The position numbers were made by a program, and so were the translations under genes. The notes below the pieces were generated by a model that was not told where the DNA came from, ran no database searches, and saw nothing but the letters and a program-made list of their open reading frames with translations. A stretch of DNA of 19,624 nt from OLB6 sp964525565 (GTDB taxonomy: Bacteria > Bacteroidota > Ignavibacteria > Kapaibacteriales > Kapaibacteriaceae): contig CAZGHI010000045.1 of NCBI GenBank assembly GCA_964525565.1, positions 1 through 19,624 on the forward strand, written 5' to 3'. The number at the start of each line of letters is the position of its first letter. Positions within the stretch are counted from its first letter, which is position 1. Positions 1-6,770 of the stretch are shown piece after piece.

Positions 1-248
1 ACTGCTGGAATCCATGCGACGCCGAGATTAGTGGACGTGCGAACATCATGTAGGGCATTGCTAACACAAGGGGAGGCCGTTACTTGTGGCTGAAGCAGTC
101 CCCAGAAGAAGAACCACTCCGTGGACGAGCGTGGATCTGTGGCAGGCTGAGAACTGAGTGTAGCAATTCGCAGATGGTAGCATCCGGACAGTAAAATCAC
201 AGCGAGAATGGTTGTGGCTGACGCAAGAAGTTTAGCTACTGAACGCAT
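1..248 (-). CDS. Bor-like lipoprotein, 5' part only
   Basis: A leftward reading frame starts with ATG at 248-246 and runs open off the left edge (82 codons seen). Residues 1-22 form a typical lipoprotein signal: basic MRSVAK, a hydrophobic stretch, then the lipobox LLSG with the lipidated Cys at 23. The mature part has W-FFFWGLLQPQ about 25 residues after the Cys, then a single Cys, then V-x-T-S-T. This order (aromatic FF-x-GL segment, Cys, V-x-T) resembles the Bor/Iss lipoprotein family, small outer-membrane lipoproteins of about 100 residues first known from phage lambda. The family call is my reading of weak similarity; the lipoprotein call is firm. No strong Shine-Dalgarno precedes the start. 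The 3' end is outside the window. Confidence 0.6.
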   Translation of the reverse strand, partial: MRSVAKLLASATTILAVILLSGCYHLRIATLSSQPATDPRSSTEWFFFWGLLQPQVTASPCVSNALHDVRTSTNLGVAWIPA

Positions 249-376
249 GGTAAACAACGAAAAAGTGAACGAAACTCAGCGTCACGCTCAAACAACAGTC
301 AATAAAAGAGTGTGACAGAGAAAGAACTGTAAGTGAATATACGTACAGAAATGCAACAATTGGGACGGATTGCGTC

Positions 377-386
377 ACGAAATTGT
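377..386 (+). repeat. 10-bp direct repeat, left copy (ACGAAATTGT)
   Basis: Identical to 1079-1088. The two copies bracket the RAYT gene together with its downstream palindrome, as boundaries of a roughly 700-bp unit might. Y1-type enzymes do not normally create target duplications, so the repeat may be chance or a target-sequence remnant. Confidence 0.35.
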
Positions 387-406
387 AAGAAACGACCCCA
401 GAAGGG

Positions 407-423
407 ACAATAAGAATTATTGT
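407..423 (+). repeat. Small hairpin upstream of RAYT start
   Basis: Perfect 7-bp inverted repeat ACAATAA / TTATTGT around the loop GAA, ending 8 bases before the AAGGAG ribosome binding site. It could act as an operator or as a weak stem in the leader of the RAYT message; it does not share sequence with the GC-rich palindromes at 1047 and 3731. Confidence 0.4.
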
Positions 424-431
424 TTCTTTCA

Positions 432-437
432 AAGGAG
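432..437 (+). promoter_or_regulatory. Strong Shine-Dalgarno AAGGAG of the RAYT gene
   Basis: AAGGAG lies 8 bases before the ATG at 446 and settles that start. It stands out because most genes here (rng, rseP, the glycosyltransferase, the secreted proteins) have little or no Shine-Dalgarno, as is usual in Bacteroidota. The difference fits an imported gene but is not proof. Confidence 0.65.
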
Positions 438-445
438 TTTGAGCA

Positions 446-1033
446 ATGCCAGTACGTCGCGAAAAGTTCTCAACCGGAGAAGTGTATCATCTATACAACA
501 GGGGAGTACTGAAGTCGGCCTTATACACCACGCCTGGAGCCTACACTGTATTCATCGCCCTGATTGAGCGGCATGCGCAAACGAACCATATACAGGTTCT
601 GGCATTTTGTTTAATGCCAAATCACTTTCACCTTATCGTGTATGTTGATGAAGGAGGAAACGTATCGAAGTTCATGAAGGAACTGTCGCAGGGGTTCTCA
701 CAGTGGATCAACTGGCGGCATCGTCGGCTGGGAACAATTTACCAGGGGCGTTTTAATGCAAAGCACATCTACGATCTCGAATATCTCTTTGGGGTATGCA
801 GGTATGTGCACCTGAACCCGGTTCGAGGCGGACTAGTGCGGAGGCCGGAGGACTGGGAGTACTCCAACTACCGCGAGATGATAGGCGAGAGGAGCATATA
901 TCCGTTTGCTGCACACGTTGCGCGTAATCTGGGGATCGTGTGTGAGGCATATCGAGCATTTGTTGAAGAGAAGGTAGGTGTATATACGCTGGAAGATCGG
1001 GAGGGTGTGCGGAGCTATGTGTGGGGTAAATGA
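446..1033 (+). CDS. REP-associated tyrosine transposase (RAYT), Y1_Tnp family
   Basis: 195 residues, a single-domain HUH/Y1 nuclease of the IS200/IS605-like superfamily. Visible motifs in order: GEVYHLYNRG near the N-terminus, the metal-binding His pair in CLMPNHFHLIV (H60 and H62), the YQGRF segment at 99-103, and the nucleophile region RYVHLNPVRGGLV with Tyr120 as candidate catalytic tyrosine. NHFH and Y-x-H-x-NPVR-x-G are characteristic of RAYT proteins, which bind and cut single-stranded DNA at REP palindromes, unlike true IS200 TnpA. Length and motifs look complete, so it is probably active. It has a strong ribosome binding site and stands alone. Thirteen bases after its stop lies a GC-rich palindrome (1047-1074) whose arms recur at 3731-3756. 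No tnpB or left palindrome is present. Confidence 0.88.
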   Translation: MPVRREKFSTGEVYHLYNRGVLKSALYTTPGAYTVFIALIERHAQTNHIQVLAFCLMPNHFHLIVYVDEGGNVSKFMKELSQGFSQWINWRHRRLGTIYQGRFNAKHIYDLEYLFGVCRYVHLNPVRGGLVRRPEDWEYSNYREMIGERSIYPFAAHVARNLGIVCEAYRAFVEEKVGVYTLEDREGVRSYVWGK

Positions 1034-1046
1034 AAATCTGTTCATA

Positions 1047-1074
1047 GTGCCGGGAGATAATATGATCCCGGCAC
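1047..1074 (+). repeat. REP-like palindrome, copy 1
   Basis: Arms GTGCCGGGA (1047-1055) and TCCCGGCAC (1066-1074) pair perfectly over 9 bp around a 10-base AT-rich loop. It lies 13 bases after the RAYT TGA stop and ahead of cysS. The same arms occur at 3731-3756 with a different loop. There is no T-tract on either side, so it is not a standard intrinsic terminator. The simplest reading is a REP-type element served by the adjacent RAYT; a 3' mRNA-stabilising or transcription-attenuating stem is the alternative. Confidence 0.65.
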
Positions 1075-1078
1075 CATT

Positions 1079-1088
1079 ACGAAATTGT
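1079..1088 (+). repeat. 10-bp direct repeat, right copy (ACGAAATTGT)
   Basis: Second copy of the sequence at 377-386, starting 4 bases after the palindrome and ending 11 bases before the cysS ATG. Confidence 0.35.
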
Positions 1089-1099
1089 CATATTTGTCC

Positions 1100-2593
1100 A
1101 TGCAGATCCACCTTTTCAATACCCTTACTCGTTCCGAAGCCCCCTTCACTCCCGCTCATGCTGACGGTATCGTGCGCATGTACTCGTGTGGTCCAACGGT
1201 CTATAATGTTGCCCACATTGGAAATATGCGTGCATTCCTGTCTGCAGACTTGATTCAACGCGCTCTGCGCGTTATTGGCGGATTTAACGTTCGCTGGGTT
1301 ATGAACATCACTGATATTGACGATAAGATTATCCGCGATGCCGCGCCAGGTAGCTCAGCGTGGCTCAAAGAAATGGGGCCACAAACGCAAGATCTGCACG
1401 AGAATATAAAAACGTTTACCACATACTACACCGAACAGTTTATTCATGATCTTACAGCCTTCGGCATAAACACGGACCACTTTTTTGCTCAACCACGCGC
1501 TACTCACTATATCCCGCAAATGCAAGAGTTCGTTCGCGAGATCATTGCGGCAGGATATGCATACGTACGTGACGGTTCAGTGTACTTCGACGTCGAAGCA
1601 TACTCGCGCGATTTTACCTATGGTCGACTCTATAACATTGACCATTCCACCTTCAGGAAAGGCGTTCGCATTGACACGGATGAGTACGACCGTGATTCGT
1701 TTTCAGATTTTGCCTTATGGAAAAAGCGAAAAGAGAATGAACCGTTTTGGGATTTTTATCTCAACGAAACAACAAATCTCCCCGGCAGACCTGGATGGCA
1801 TCTTGAGTGCTCGGCAATGTCTCGTGAACTGTTAGGTCCACTTCCTTTTGATATTCACACAGGCGGTGTTGACTTGCGTTTCCCTCACCATGAAGACGAG
1901 TTGGCACAATGTTGTGCTGCTCACGCATCTGGTTCAAATCCTCCACTTACTGACCAATGCACGTTCTGGGTGCATAACGAATTTCTCGAAGTGGAAGGTA
2001 AAAAAATGAGCAAGTCTTTACATAACTTTTTTACGTTACGAGATCTGATTGCACGTGGACTTGACCCTCTTGATGTTCGCTTTGCAATGATTGCTGCCCA
2101 CTATCGGAGTGTATTCAATTTCACATTCGATGGTGTGAAAGGGGCTGCAGCTGCTCGAAAACGAGTACAGGAATACATTTGGGAGATCGAAGAGGTAGCA
2201 GCATTTGCATCATCAACTCAAGAGCGCTCTCTCGATCAGCGCCCATTGTATCGTGTGTTTAGAGAACTTGCCAACGATCTTCATACACCAAAGGCGCTTG
2301 CAGAACTATACATTTTTATTAGTAATAACAAACCACAGACCATGTCGGCCGAATACGCGCACGATGTTCGTTATGATTTGATTGAACTAAATAACGTTTT
2401 TAATGTGTGGCAGTTCGGAAAACGTACAACAGTAATGGTGCCAGAAGAGATCCGAACGATCGCTGAAGCGAGGTGGAAGGCTCGCTCTGAAAAGAATTGG
2501 GTGGAGAGTGATAGACTTCGTGATGAACTTGCTTCGCATGGCTGGAAGATGAATGATGCAAAGGACGGCTATGAGCTTGAGCCCCTTACCTGA
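1100..2593 (+). CDS. cysS: Cysteinyl-tRNA synthetase
   Basis: Charges tRNA-Cys with cysteine in the cytoplasm using ATP; a class I synthetase with a zinc site. From the ATG at 1100 the protein has 497 residues. The HIGH-type motif is HIGN at 39-42 and the KMSKS loop is at 302-306 (GKKMSKSLHN). Zinc ligands expected from the E. coli enzyme are all present: Cys30 (YSCGPTVY), Cys237 (WHLECSAMS), His263 and Glu267 (FPHHEDE). The C-terminal anticodon-binding region ends normally. I start at ATG 1100 (MQIHLFNTLTR) because family members begin there; a TTG 15 bases upstream would add only MSYLS and overlap the repeat. The 3' end overlaps the next gene by 23 bases, implying co-transcription. It is somewhat longer than E. 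coli CysS (461 residues). Confidence 0.97.
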   Translation: MQIHLFNTLTRSEAPFTPAHADGIVRMYSCGPTVYNVAHIGNMRAFLSADLIQRALRVIGGFNVRWVMNITDIDDKIIRDAAPGSSAWLKEMGPQTQDLHENIKTFTTYYTEQFIHDLTAFGINTDHFFAQPRATHYIPQMQEFVREIIAAGYAYVRDGSVYFDVEAYSRDFTYGRLYNIDHSTFRKGVRIDTDEYDRDSFSDFALWKKRKENEPFWDFYLNETTNLPGRPGWHLECSAMSRELLGPLPFDIHTGGVDLRFPHHEDELAQCCAAHASGSNPPLTDQCTFWVHNEFLEVEGKKMSKSLHNFFTLRDLIARGLDPLDVRFAMIAAHYRSVFNFTFDGVKGAAAARKRVQEYIWEIEEVAAFASSTQERSLDQRPLYRVFRELANDLHTPKALAELYIFISNNKPQTMSAEYAHDVRYDLIELNNVFNVWQFGKRTTVMVPEEIRTIAEARWKARSEKNWVESDRLRDELASHGWKMNDAKDGYELEPLT

Positions 2594-3461
2594 TCCTTTC
2601 CACGCACCCGCAGTTACCATTGTCGGCAATGGTGCCGTTGGCAGTGTGTTAAAAAAATTCTCCAACTACTCTGTTGAACGGAACAACTTCGATTCATGGC
2701 TTTCTTTGCCAACACCGTCTGGATTAGTGGTATTGGCTGTTCCAGACACTGTTCTTGGTAGCGTGGTGCATGCAATGAAAGACCAATGGTTGGGGTTTAA
2801 GGAAGGTGGCGTTGTGATTCATGTGAGTGGCTCGCAGCCCCTTGAGCTGCTAAACAGCCTTCGAGGTTCGCGGTGTGCTGTTGGAGTGGCACACCCCTTT
2901 CAAACATTCCGAGGCAACGACCACGTAAACGTACTCGACGGTGTAGCGTGGGGTGTGGAATGCGACGAAGAAGCATGGACGACTGTTCAGTGGTTTGTAG
3001 ATCGAACCGGTGGACATGCATACCGGCTTCCTTCACTAAGCTCTGAAGAAAGGCTTCAGTACCACGCTTCTGCTGTGGCTGCCAGCAACTTTGTGTACGC
3101 CGGACTGTCGCTTGCAACAGCTCTGGCGAACACAATTGGCATACCAGCAGGGCACTTTATCCGGCCAATACTATTGCAAACGATACACAATGCAATGCAG
3201 GCACTTGAAACTCCAGCAGGTGGTTACGAATTCCCCGTAACGGGTCCACTTGCTCGTGGTGATTTTCGCACTGTTGAAGACCAGTACTTTGCGATTCCCA
3301 CACACCTACGTGCACAGTATGCGCTGCATAGCCTAGCATTGCTTGAGCAGTTAGGGCACCGACATTCACCCGCTGACGTTAGCAGATTGCGAACGCTTTT
3401 TCTCGCGGAGGTACAAAAAGAGTGGGAACGGACCAGCCATGCCAAACACAAGGGTCAGTAA
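2571..3461 (+). CDS. Rossmann-like and DUF2520 domain protein
   Basis: About 296 residues. The N-terminus holds a nucleotide-binding Rossmann fold with the motif IVGNGAVGS (G-x-G-x-x-G) around residues 17-25, followed by LVVLAVPDTVL typical of the NAD(P)-binding half of pyrroline-5-carboxylate reductase and ketopantoate reductase relatives. The C-terminal half (from about YHASAVAASNFVYAG) matches the helical DUF2520 domain, including the F-P-x-TGP-x-x-RGD segment. The family is widespread in Bacteroidota and its substrate is unknown; an oxidoreductase role is inferred. I chose the ATG at 2571 because AAGGA at 2561-2565 is well placed for it; ATGs at 2553 and 2556 are alternatives. The gene overlaps cysS at its 5' end and, tail to tail, the leftward DUF2834 gene by 96 bases. 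Confidence 0.85.
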   Translation: MSLSPLPDPFHAPAVTIVGNGAVGSVLKKFSNYSVERNNFDSWLSLPTPSGLVVLAVPDTVLGSVVHAMKDQWLGFKEGGVVIHVSGSQPLELLNSLRGSRCAVGVAHPFQTFRGNDHVNVLDGVAWGVECDEEAWTTVQWFVDRTGGHAYRLPSLSSEERLQYHASAVAASNFVYAGLSLATALANTIGIPAGHFIRPILLQTIHNAMQALETPAGGYEFPVTGPLARGDFRTVEDQYFAIPTHLRAQYALHSLALLEQLGHRHSPADVSRLRTLFLAEVQKEWERTSHAKHKGQ

Positions 3462-3710
3462 CCAGATTACCCAAACATTCTTAATGTTCAAGCGGTTAGC
3501 CTCGTAAAACGTCCAAATAAAAAACACGAGCACCACCCAAAGTAAATCAACCGTGAAGCCCGTAGAATAGGTATTGGCAAGCATGCCGTTTAGCGTGAGT
3601 TCTGGCTTTGTCCAGTATAGAATGTTGGCGTCAGTTATTGTTGCTTCCCATAACCAGTAGAACGGAGCTGCAAAACCAAAAATCGCCAATGCTAGGAAAA
3701 TCTTGTGCAT
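3366..3710 (-). CDS. DUF2834 family small membrane protein
   Basis: 114 residues with three hydrophobic helices: about residues 3-22 (IFLALAIFGFAAPFYWLW), 51-68 (FTVDLLWVVLVFFIWTF) and 78-101 (VWVIWLLTLVFGMAGPFPLFLYL). The order of a G-F-x-x-P-x-Y helix, an N-x-x-S-T-G-F-x-x-D-L loop and helix, E-x-x-R-L and the closing PLFLYLREKK is typical of DUF2834, a small inner-membrane family of unknown function found scattered in bacteria. It is the last gene of the leftward run after rpe, with the second GC palindrome just upstream. Its final 96 bases overlap the opposite-strand DUF2520 gene; both proteins end at positions normal for their families, so both frames appear genuine. Confidence 0.85.
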   Translation of the reverse strand: MHKIFLALAIFGFAAPFYWLWEATITDANILYWTKPELTLNGMLANTYSTGFTVDLLWVVLVFFIWTFYEANRLNIKNVWVIWLLTLVFGMAGPFPLFLYLREKKRSQSANVSG

Positions 3711-3730
3711 AACTTGTGGATAACTTGTTG

Positions 3731-3756
3731 GTGCCGGGATATATATATCCCGGCAC
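3731..3756 (+). repeat. REP-like palindrome, copy 2
   Basis: Perfect 26-bp palindrome: arms GTGCCGGGATATA and TATATCCCGGCAC with no unpaired loop. The outer 9 bp of each arm are identical to the palindrome after the RAYT gene (1047-1074). On the minus strand it begins 13 bases after the rpe TGA stop, the same spacing as copy 1 behind the RAYT stop. No T-tract follows on either strand. Confidence 0.65.
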
Positions 3757-3769
3757 GATTAACATCTGT

Positions 3770-4426
3770 TCATTTTTCTGCTGCCAACCTCAAGGCCCTC
3801 ACATTCCCCTCCACGTCCCCACTCATCACCCCACTCCCGCTCACGATAATCTCAGCACCGGCCTCCACTACCTGCCGAACATTCGATACTTTTATCCCAC
3901 CATCTACTTCTATCTGCACGTGACTCATCCCCTGCGAGTTTAACCACTCCCGTAACAAACTGCAGCGCCGAAGAAACGATGGGATAAACTCTTGCCCTCC
4001 ATAACCGGGATTCACACTCATAAGCAATACAAAATCTGCTGCCTCAGCCGCTGCCATGGCATGGTCCAAAGGCGTTGCCGGATTTAATACAATCCCCGCC
4101 CTACATCCTAACTGCCGTATCCTGTGTAATGTGCGGTGAAGATGCGCACAGACTTCGGCATGAACGCTTATCCACGATGCACCGGCAGCGGCAAATTGCT
4201 CTACCTGATGATCCGGGTTCGTTACCATTAAATGCACATCCAATGGTAATGATGTGGTCCGACGCACAGCCTCTACAATCACCGGCCCCATGGTAATTGG
4301 TGGCACAAAATGTCCGTCCATAACGTCAATGTGTAGTACATCTGCCCCCCCCCGCTCACATTGCTGTATGCTCTGCGATAGGTTCGCAAAGTCCGCAGAA
4401 AGTAACGACGGCGCTATTGTTATCAT
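3770..4426 (-). CDS. rpe: Ribulose-phosphate 3-epimerase
   Basis: Interconverts ribulose 5-phosphate and xylulose 5-phosphate in the pentose phosphate pathway; cytoplasmic TIM barrel. At 218 residues the length is normal. Signature residues are present: Ser7 in APSLLSADF, His32 and catalytic Asp34 in LHIDVMDGHFVP, His65 and Met67 in DVHLMV, the loop SVNPGYGGQEF at 137-147, the second catalytic Asp175 in EVDGGI, and the phosphate-binding VSGSG near the end. A nine-base C run on the plus strand (4345-4353) encodes part of ERGGAD at 24-29 and is in frame. The gene lies 43 bases after the aldo/keto reductase and probably shares its transcript. Confidence 0.97.
   Translation of the reverse strand: MITIAPSLLSADFANLSQSIQQCERGGADVLHIDVMDGHFVPPITMGPVIVEAVRRTTSLPLDVHLMVTNPDHQVEQFAAAGASWISVHAEVCAHLHRTLHRIRQLGCRAGIVLNPATPLDHAMAAAEAADFVLLMSVNPGYGGQEFIPSFLRRCSLLREWLNSQGMSHVQIEVDGGIKVSNVRQVVEAGAEIIVSGSGVMSGDVEGNVRALRLAAEK
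4345..4353 (+). repeat. C9 homopolymer inside rpe
   Basis: Nine consecutive C (G9 on the coding strand) within codons for Arg-Gly-Gly-Ala near the start of rpe. The frame is intact as sequenced. A length change of one base would truncate the enzyme after about 30 residues. Confidence 0.9.
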
Positions 4427-4469
4427 GGTCGTTGTCTCTAAGGTGCGTTAAGGGGCTTCGGAATGTGTG

Positions 4470-5822
4470 CTATGAGCTAAGCTCGACAAGTTTTTGGTGA
4501 ATTTGTAGCCAGTTGTTCCTCTGCCATTTCATCCGTTGCAATTGCTGAACGGCAACTACATCGCGAACATACTGCGTTCTCCGCATTCCAACCAGAATTG
4601 TTCCAATGCCATCGGTGCAGTGAACGGCATGGATGGCCAACTGTTGCAGCGGAGTATCAGTGGGCAGTTCGAGTTGCTCTGCTAGCATGGTGCGTAGTCC
4701 GCTCAAGGACTCGTTCTCCTCGGCTGCATACATTGCAGCCAGATCGCTTAATAATCTCTGCATTGTTTCTGCATGGGCACGCTCGCCTAATGCATATAGG
4801 TGTCTGATACGGGGCTCTAAATGCTGCTCTCGTGCTTCCTGGTAGGCAACAATGCCGTCGAATTTGTTCCATGCAGTACATAATGCGCCACCAATGCTAA
4901 AGGCTGCCCTTATCACATGTTCAGGTGCTCTCCCCTGCGCAAGGTGTTCCTGCGTAAGTGAATGCTCTGCCTCTTCTATAGCGTGAATCCGTCTCTCGAT
5001 ATCTGATGGGCTTACAATCGAGCCATCATGAAATGTTGCCAATCGAATAACATCAGTGCCAACAATAGCATTCAGCACTCGGTTTACAACTACATGGAGG
5101 GAATGCACCTTTGCAAATTCCAAGATGCTAAGGCCATGCTCAGTTTGCTCGGTAGCCGCCTGATGCTCGATGACGTTGAATGGAATTTGCACATACCGAA
5201 ATCCGTTAACTCTACCAACTGTACGCTGTGCTACGTCCCATACACTGGCTACGGATATTCTTTCAGGAGAATCAGCCGGATATGTACACGTGTTCGAGCT
5301 AATGCCATAGTACTGAATTAGCCCCCTTCGCCGTACTGACTCCATCCACTGGAATACTGCTCCCAGCGTCTCTTCGATGTATCCTGGTGATTGATGGTGT
5401 TCACCTCCGGTACTCGGTGAACATAGTAGTTCGGGATTTTGAACGAATAATACGTGTACATGTTTACAGTTTAACCGATGTAGCGATGCACTGAGAGAGT
5501 ATTCCAGATACTCAGGTTCCAGACAGTATTGCATGCCGGGCGCAACTGTGTGTACGTGCAGTCTGCGCGACGCTGCTGCCGAAACGTGATCCAGATCCGC
5601 TGCTTGCGATGCTCCAACGATGCCACATTTGGTAAAGACTTCCACGCTGCGTGCAACATTCGTTATGATCTGGCCTAGGGCTGTCTCGCTCTGGCCGTTA
5701 CCAAAGGTTGGTGCTGTGTCTATAGTCTCAATTCCTGCATCCAACGAAAGGTGAATTGCACGGGCATAACCCTCATCAGTCGCCTGTAAACGATACGTTC
5801 CTATCCCAAACTTCGAAACCAT
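4470..5822 (-). CDS. Aldo/keto reductase family protein with altered active site
   Basis: 450 residues. The N-terminal half is a clear AKR TIM barrel: KFGIGTYRL at the start, AIHLSLDAGIETIDTAPTFG (Asp35), SETALGQII, VFTKCG (Lys65), a strand ending VLFVQNPE, and YYGISSN. In canonical AKRs the catalytic tetrad is Asp, Tyr, Lys, His. Here Asp35 and Lys65 are kept, but the Tyr position (DTAPxYG) is Phe40 and the His position (xxHNPE) is Gln128. The enzyme may therefore be inactive as a reductase or do different chemistry. The C-terminal part, including charged helices at about 265-390, makes it some 120 residues longer than usual AKRs; it ends with a segment like the usual VGMRRTQYVRDVV cofactor-binding region. 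It lies 3 bases after the small exported protein gene and 43 before rpe. Confidence 0.85.
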   Translation of the reverse strand: MVSKFGIGTYRLQATDEGYARAIHLSLDAGIETIDTAPTFGNGQSETALGQIITNVARSVEVFTKCGIVGASQAADLDHVSAAASRRLHVHTVAPGMQYCLEPEYLEYSLSASLHRLNCKHVHVLFVQNPELLCSPSTGGEHHQSPGYIEETLGAVFQWMESVRRRGLIQYYGISSNTCTYPADSPERISVASVWDVAQRTVGRVNGFRYVQIPFNVIEHQAATEQTEHGLSILEFAKVHSLHVVVNRVLNAIVGTDVIRLATFHDGSIVSPSDIERRIHAIEEAEHSLTQEHLAQGRAPEHVIRAAFSIGGALCTAWNKFDGIVAYQEAREQHLEPRIRHLYALGERAHAETMQRLLSDLAAMYAAEENESLSGLRTMLAEQLELPTDTPLQQLAIHAVHCTDGIGTILVGMRRTQYVRDVVAVQQLQRMKWQRNNWLQIHQKLVELSS

Positions 5823-5825
5823 GTA

Positions 5826-6380
5826 TTACTTGCCACCAAAGGTTAGCCCAACCTGAAGTCCGTACGGTGTGGCTCCTTGCTCGTTTGTGTACCACATGCC
5901 AACAGCGGTTACATGCAGACGAATATTACTTGCTATCTCGAATGCTCCACCTACACCACCCTGTGTTGCCAGTCCAAAGGTTAAGGTAGGGTCGGTAAAG
6001 AAATTGAAACCGGTTAGCCCGGACTGCGCAGACATGCCAAGTCCCGACGTTAGGTAACCGAACATTCCCAGTCTTGCCGATCCTACAATCCATACTCCAA
6101 CGCCTGCCTCGATTGCTAAAAGCTCTCGTTTCGCCACTCCAGTTGTTGTAATTGTTCCACCAAACCATAGTATGCGCTCGGGATCGGTGGTGGCAAAAAA
6201 CGAGGCACCAAACCCATCGTTATGCTTGTTGTTGTTCTGCGGTACCCACACTCTGTGAAAACTTAGCATGGTCCATGATTTAGAGGGACCTCGTATATCT
6301 CCCATTTCGGTTTGAGCGCTCACATGCAATGCCGTAACAAGCACCCACGCAGACAGGACGAAAATTCGCTGTATAACCAT
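5826..6380 (-). CDS. Small exported, probably outer-membrane beta-barrel protein
   Basis: 184 residues from ATG 6380, chosen because it begins a clean Sec signal peptide (VIQRIFVLSAWVLVTALHVSA, cleavage likely after VSA); the longer open frame upstream adds 36 residues with no signal character. The mature part is rich in Gly, Thr and aromatics with alternating patterns (GFGASFFATT, ILWFGGTITTT, ARLGMFGYLTSGLGMS, LRLHV-type strands) and ends in LQVGLTFGGK, a Gly/aromatic strand as in small outer-membrane barrels. I do not recognise a named family. It is the first gene of the leftward run, 3 bases ahead of the aldo/keto reductase. Envelope location is inferred from composition only. Confidence 0.65.
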   Translation of the reverse strand: MVIQRIFVLSAWVLVTALHVSAQTEMGDIRGPSKSWTMLSFHRVWVPQNNNKHNDGFGASFFATTDPERILWFGGTITTTGVAKRELLAIEAGVGVWIVGSARLGMFGYLTSGLGMSAQSGLTGFNFFTDPTLTFGLATQGGVGGAFEIASNIRLHVTAVGMWYTNEQGATPYGLQVGLTFGGK

Positions 6381-6734
6381 GTGCGAAATATAGGCTATTG
6401 AAATTGTTCGCTCTCTGTGCAGTACCGGTTGTTGTTGCAGTTTCCGTGCAAAATGCCTGCATGCCAGGGCCGAGGGGTAACAAGACACGATTTGTTGATT
6501 CGTATGTGGTGTTCCGATATGCTTTTGTACAAATGAGTGCCGGATACCGTTTGCACAATTTGTCTGTTTGCTGTCTTCAACAGCTACGTTTTAATGGAAG
6601 CAACGTAGTCCGGTGTGCCGCACCTTGTTTAAACTGCACAGTAGGATACGATGTATTGCATTGTATCACAATACAGTTGGGACGCAAGCTGCATCGTTGC
6701 ATGCCCATTCTGCGCGACTTTTGATGAGTGTTCC
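6381..6734. other. Intergenic region without a convincing gene
   Basis: About 350 bases between the divergent exported-protein gene and the SRP RNA promoter. It should contain the leftward promoter; a near-match TATATTTC (minus strand, 6392-6385) sits only 4 bases before the ATG. An open frame of 108 codons on the plus strand (6398-6724, TTG start, many Cys) has a hydrophobic start but no family features, and I regard it as chance. No tRNA or other structured RNA was recognised here. Confidence 0.5.
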
Positions 6735-6763
6735 TTTGTTTCAAGGTTCTTGCCGTATATTTG
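6735..6763 (+). promoter_or_regulatory. Bacteroidetes-type promoter of the SRP RNA
   Basis: TTTG at 6735-6738, a 17-base spacer, then TATATTTG at 6756-6763, an exact match to the TAnnTTTG -7 element known for the Bacteroidetes housekeeping sigma factor. The element ends 7 bases before 6771, the first base of the SRP RNA closing stem, so the predicted start of transcription coincides with the RNA's 5' end. Confidence 0.75.
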
Positions 6764-6770
6764 TTGTCCA

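Larger units (their letters stand above)
249..445. other. Intergenic stretch between divergent lipoprotein and RAYT genes
   Basis: About 200 bases with no convincing gene. It should hold the promoters of the leftward lipoprotein and the rightward RAYT gene, but I see no clear promoter match. It contains a small AT-rich hairpin (407-423: ACAATAA, loop GAA, TTATTGT) just ahead of the RAYT ribosome binding site, and one copy (377-386) of a 10-bp repeat that recurs after the RAYT gene. Confidence 0.5.

Noticed and set aside
1047..1074. Palindrome as an ordinary rho-independent terminator for the RAYT gene
   Set aside because: No T-tract follows on either strand, and the arms recur elsewhere with a different loop.
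1089..1096. CATATTTG just before the cysS ATG, with similar near -7 boxes before the ATGs at 6380 (minus) and 17737, suggesting leaderless transcripts
   Set aside because: The elements end only 3-4 bases before the ATG, match the consensus imperfectly and lack a -33 TTG at the right distance.
1928..1945. GGTTCAAATCC, resembling a tRNA T-loop
   Set aside because: It lies in frame inside cysS and has no surrounding cloverleaf.
3715..3723. Perfect DnaA box (TGTGGATAA) beside palindrome 2
   Set aside because: An isolated box; other perfect or near-perfect boxes fall inside dxr (9240) and rpe (4168), so no cluster or origin is supported.
6398..6724. 108-codon open frame with a hydrophobic N-terminus upstream of the SRP RNA
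   Set aside because: TTG start, unusually many Cys, no family features and no ribosome binding site; several other overlapping frames of similar length exist there.
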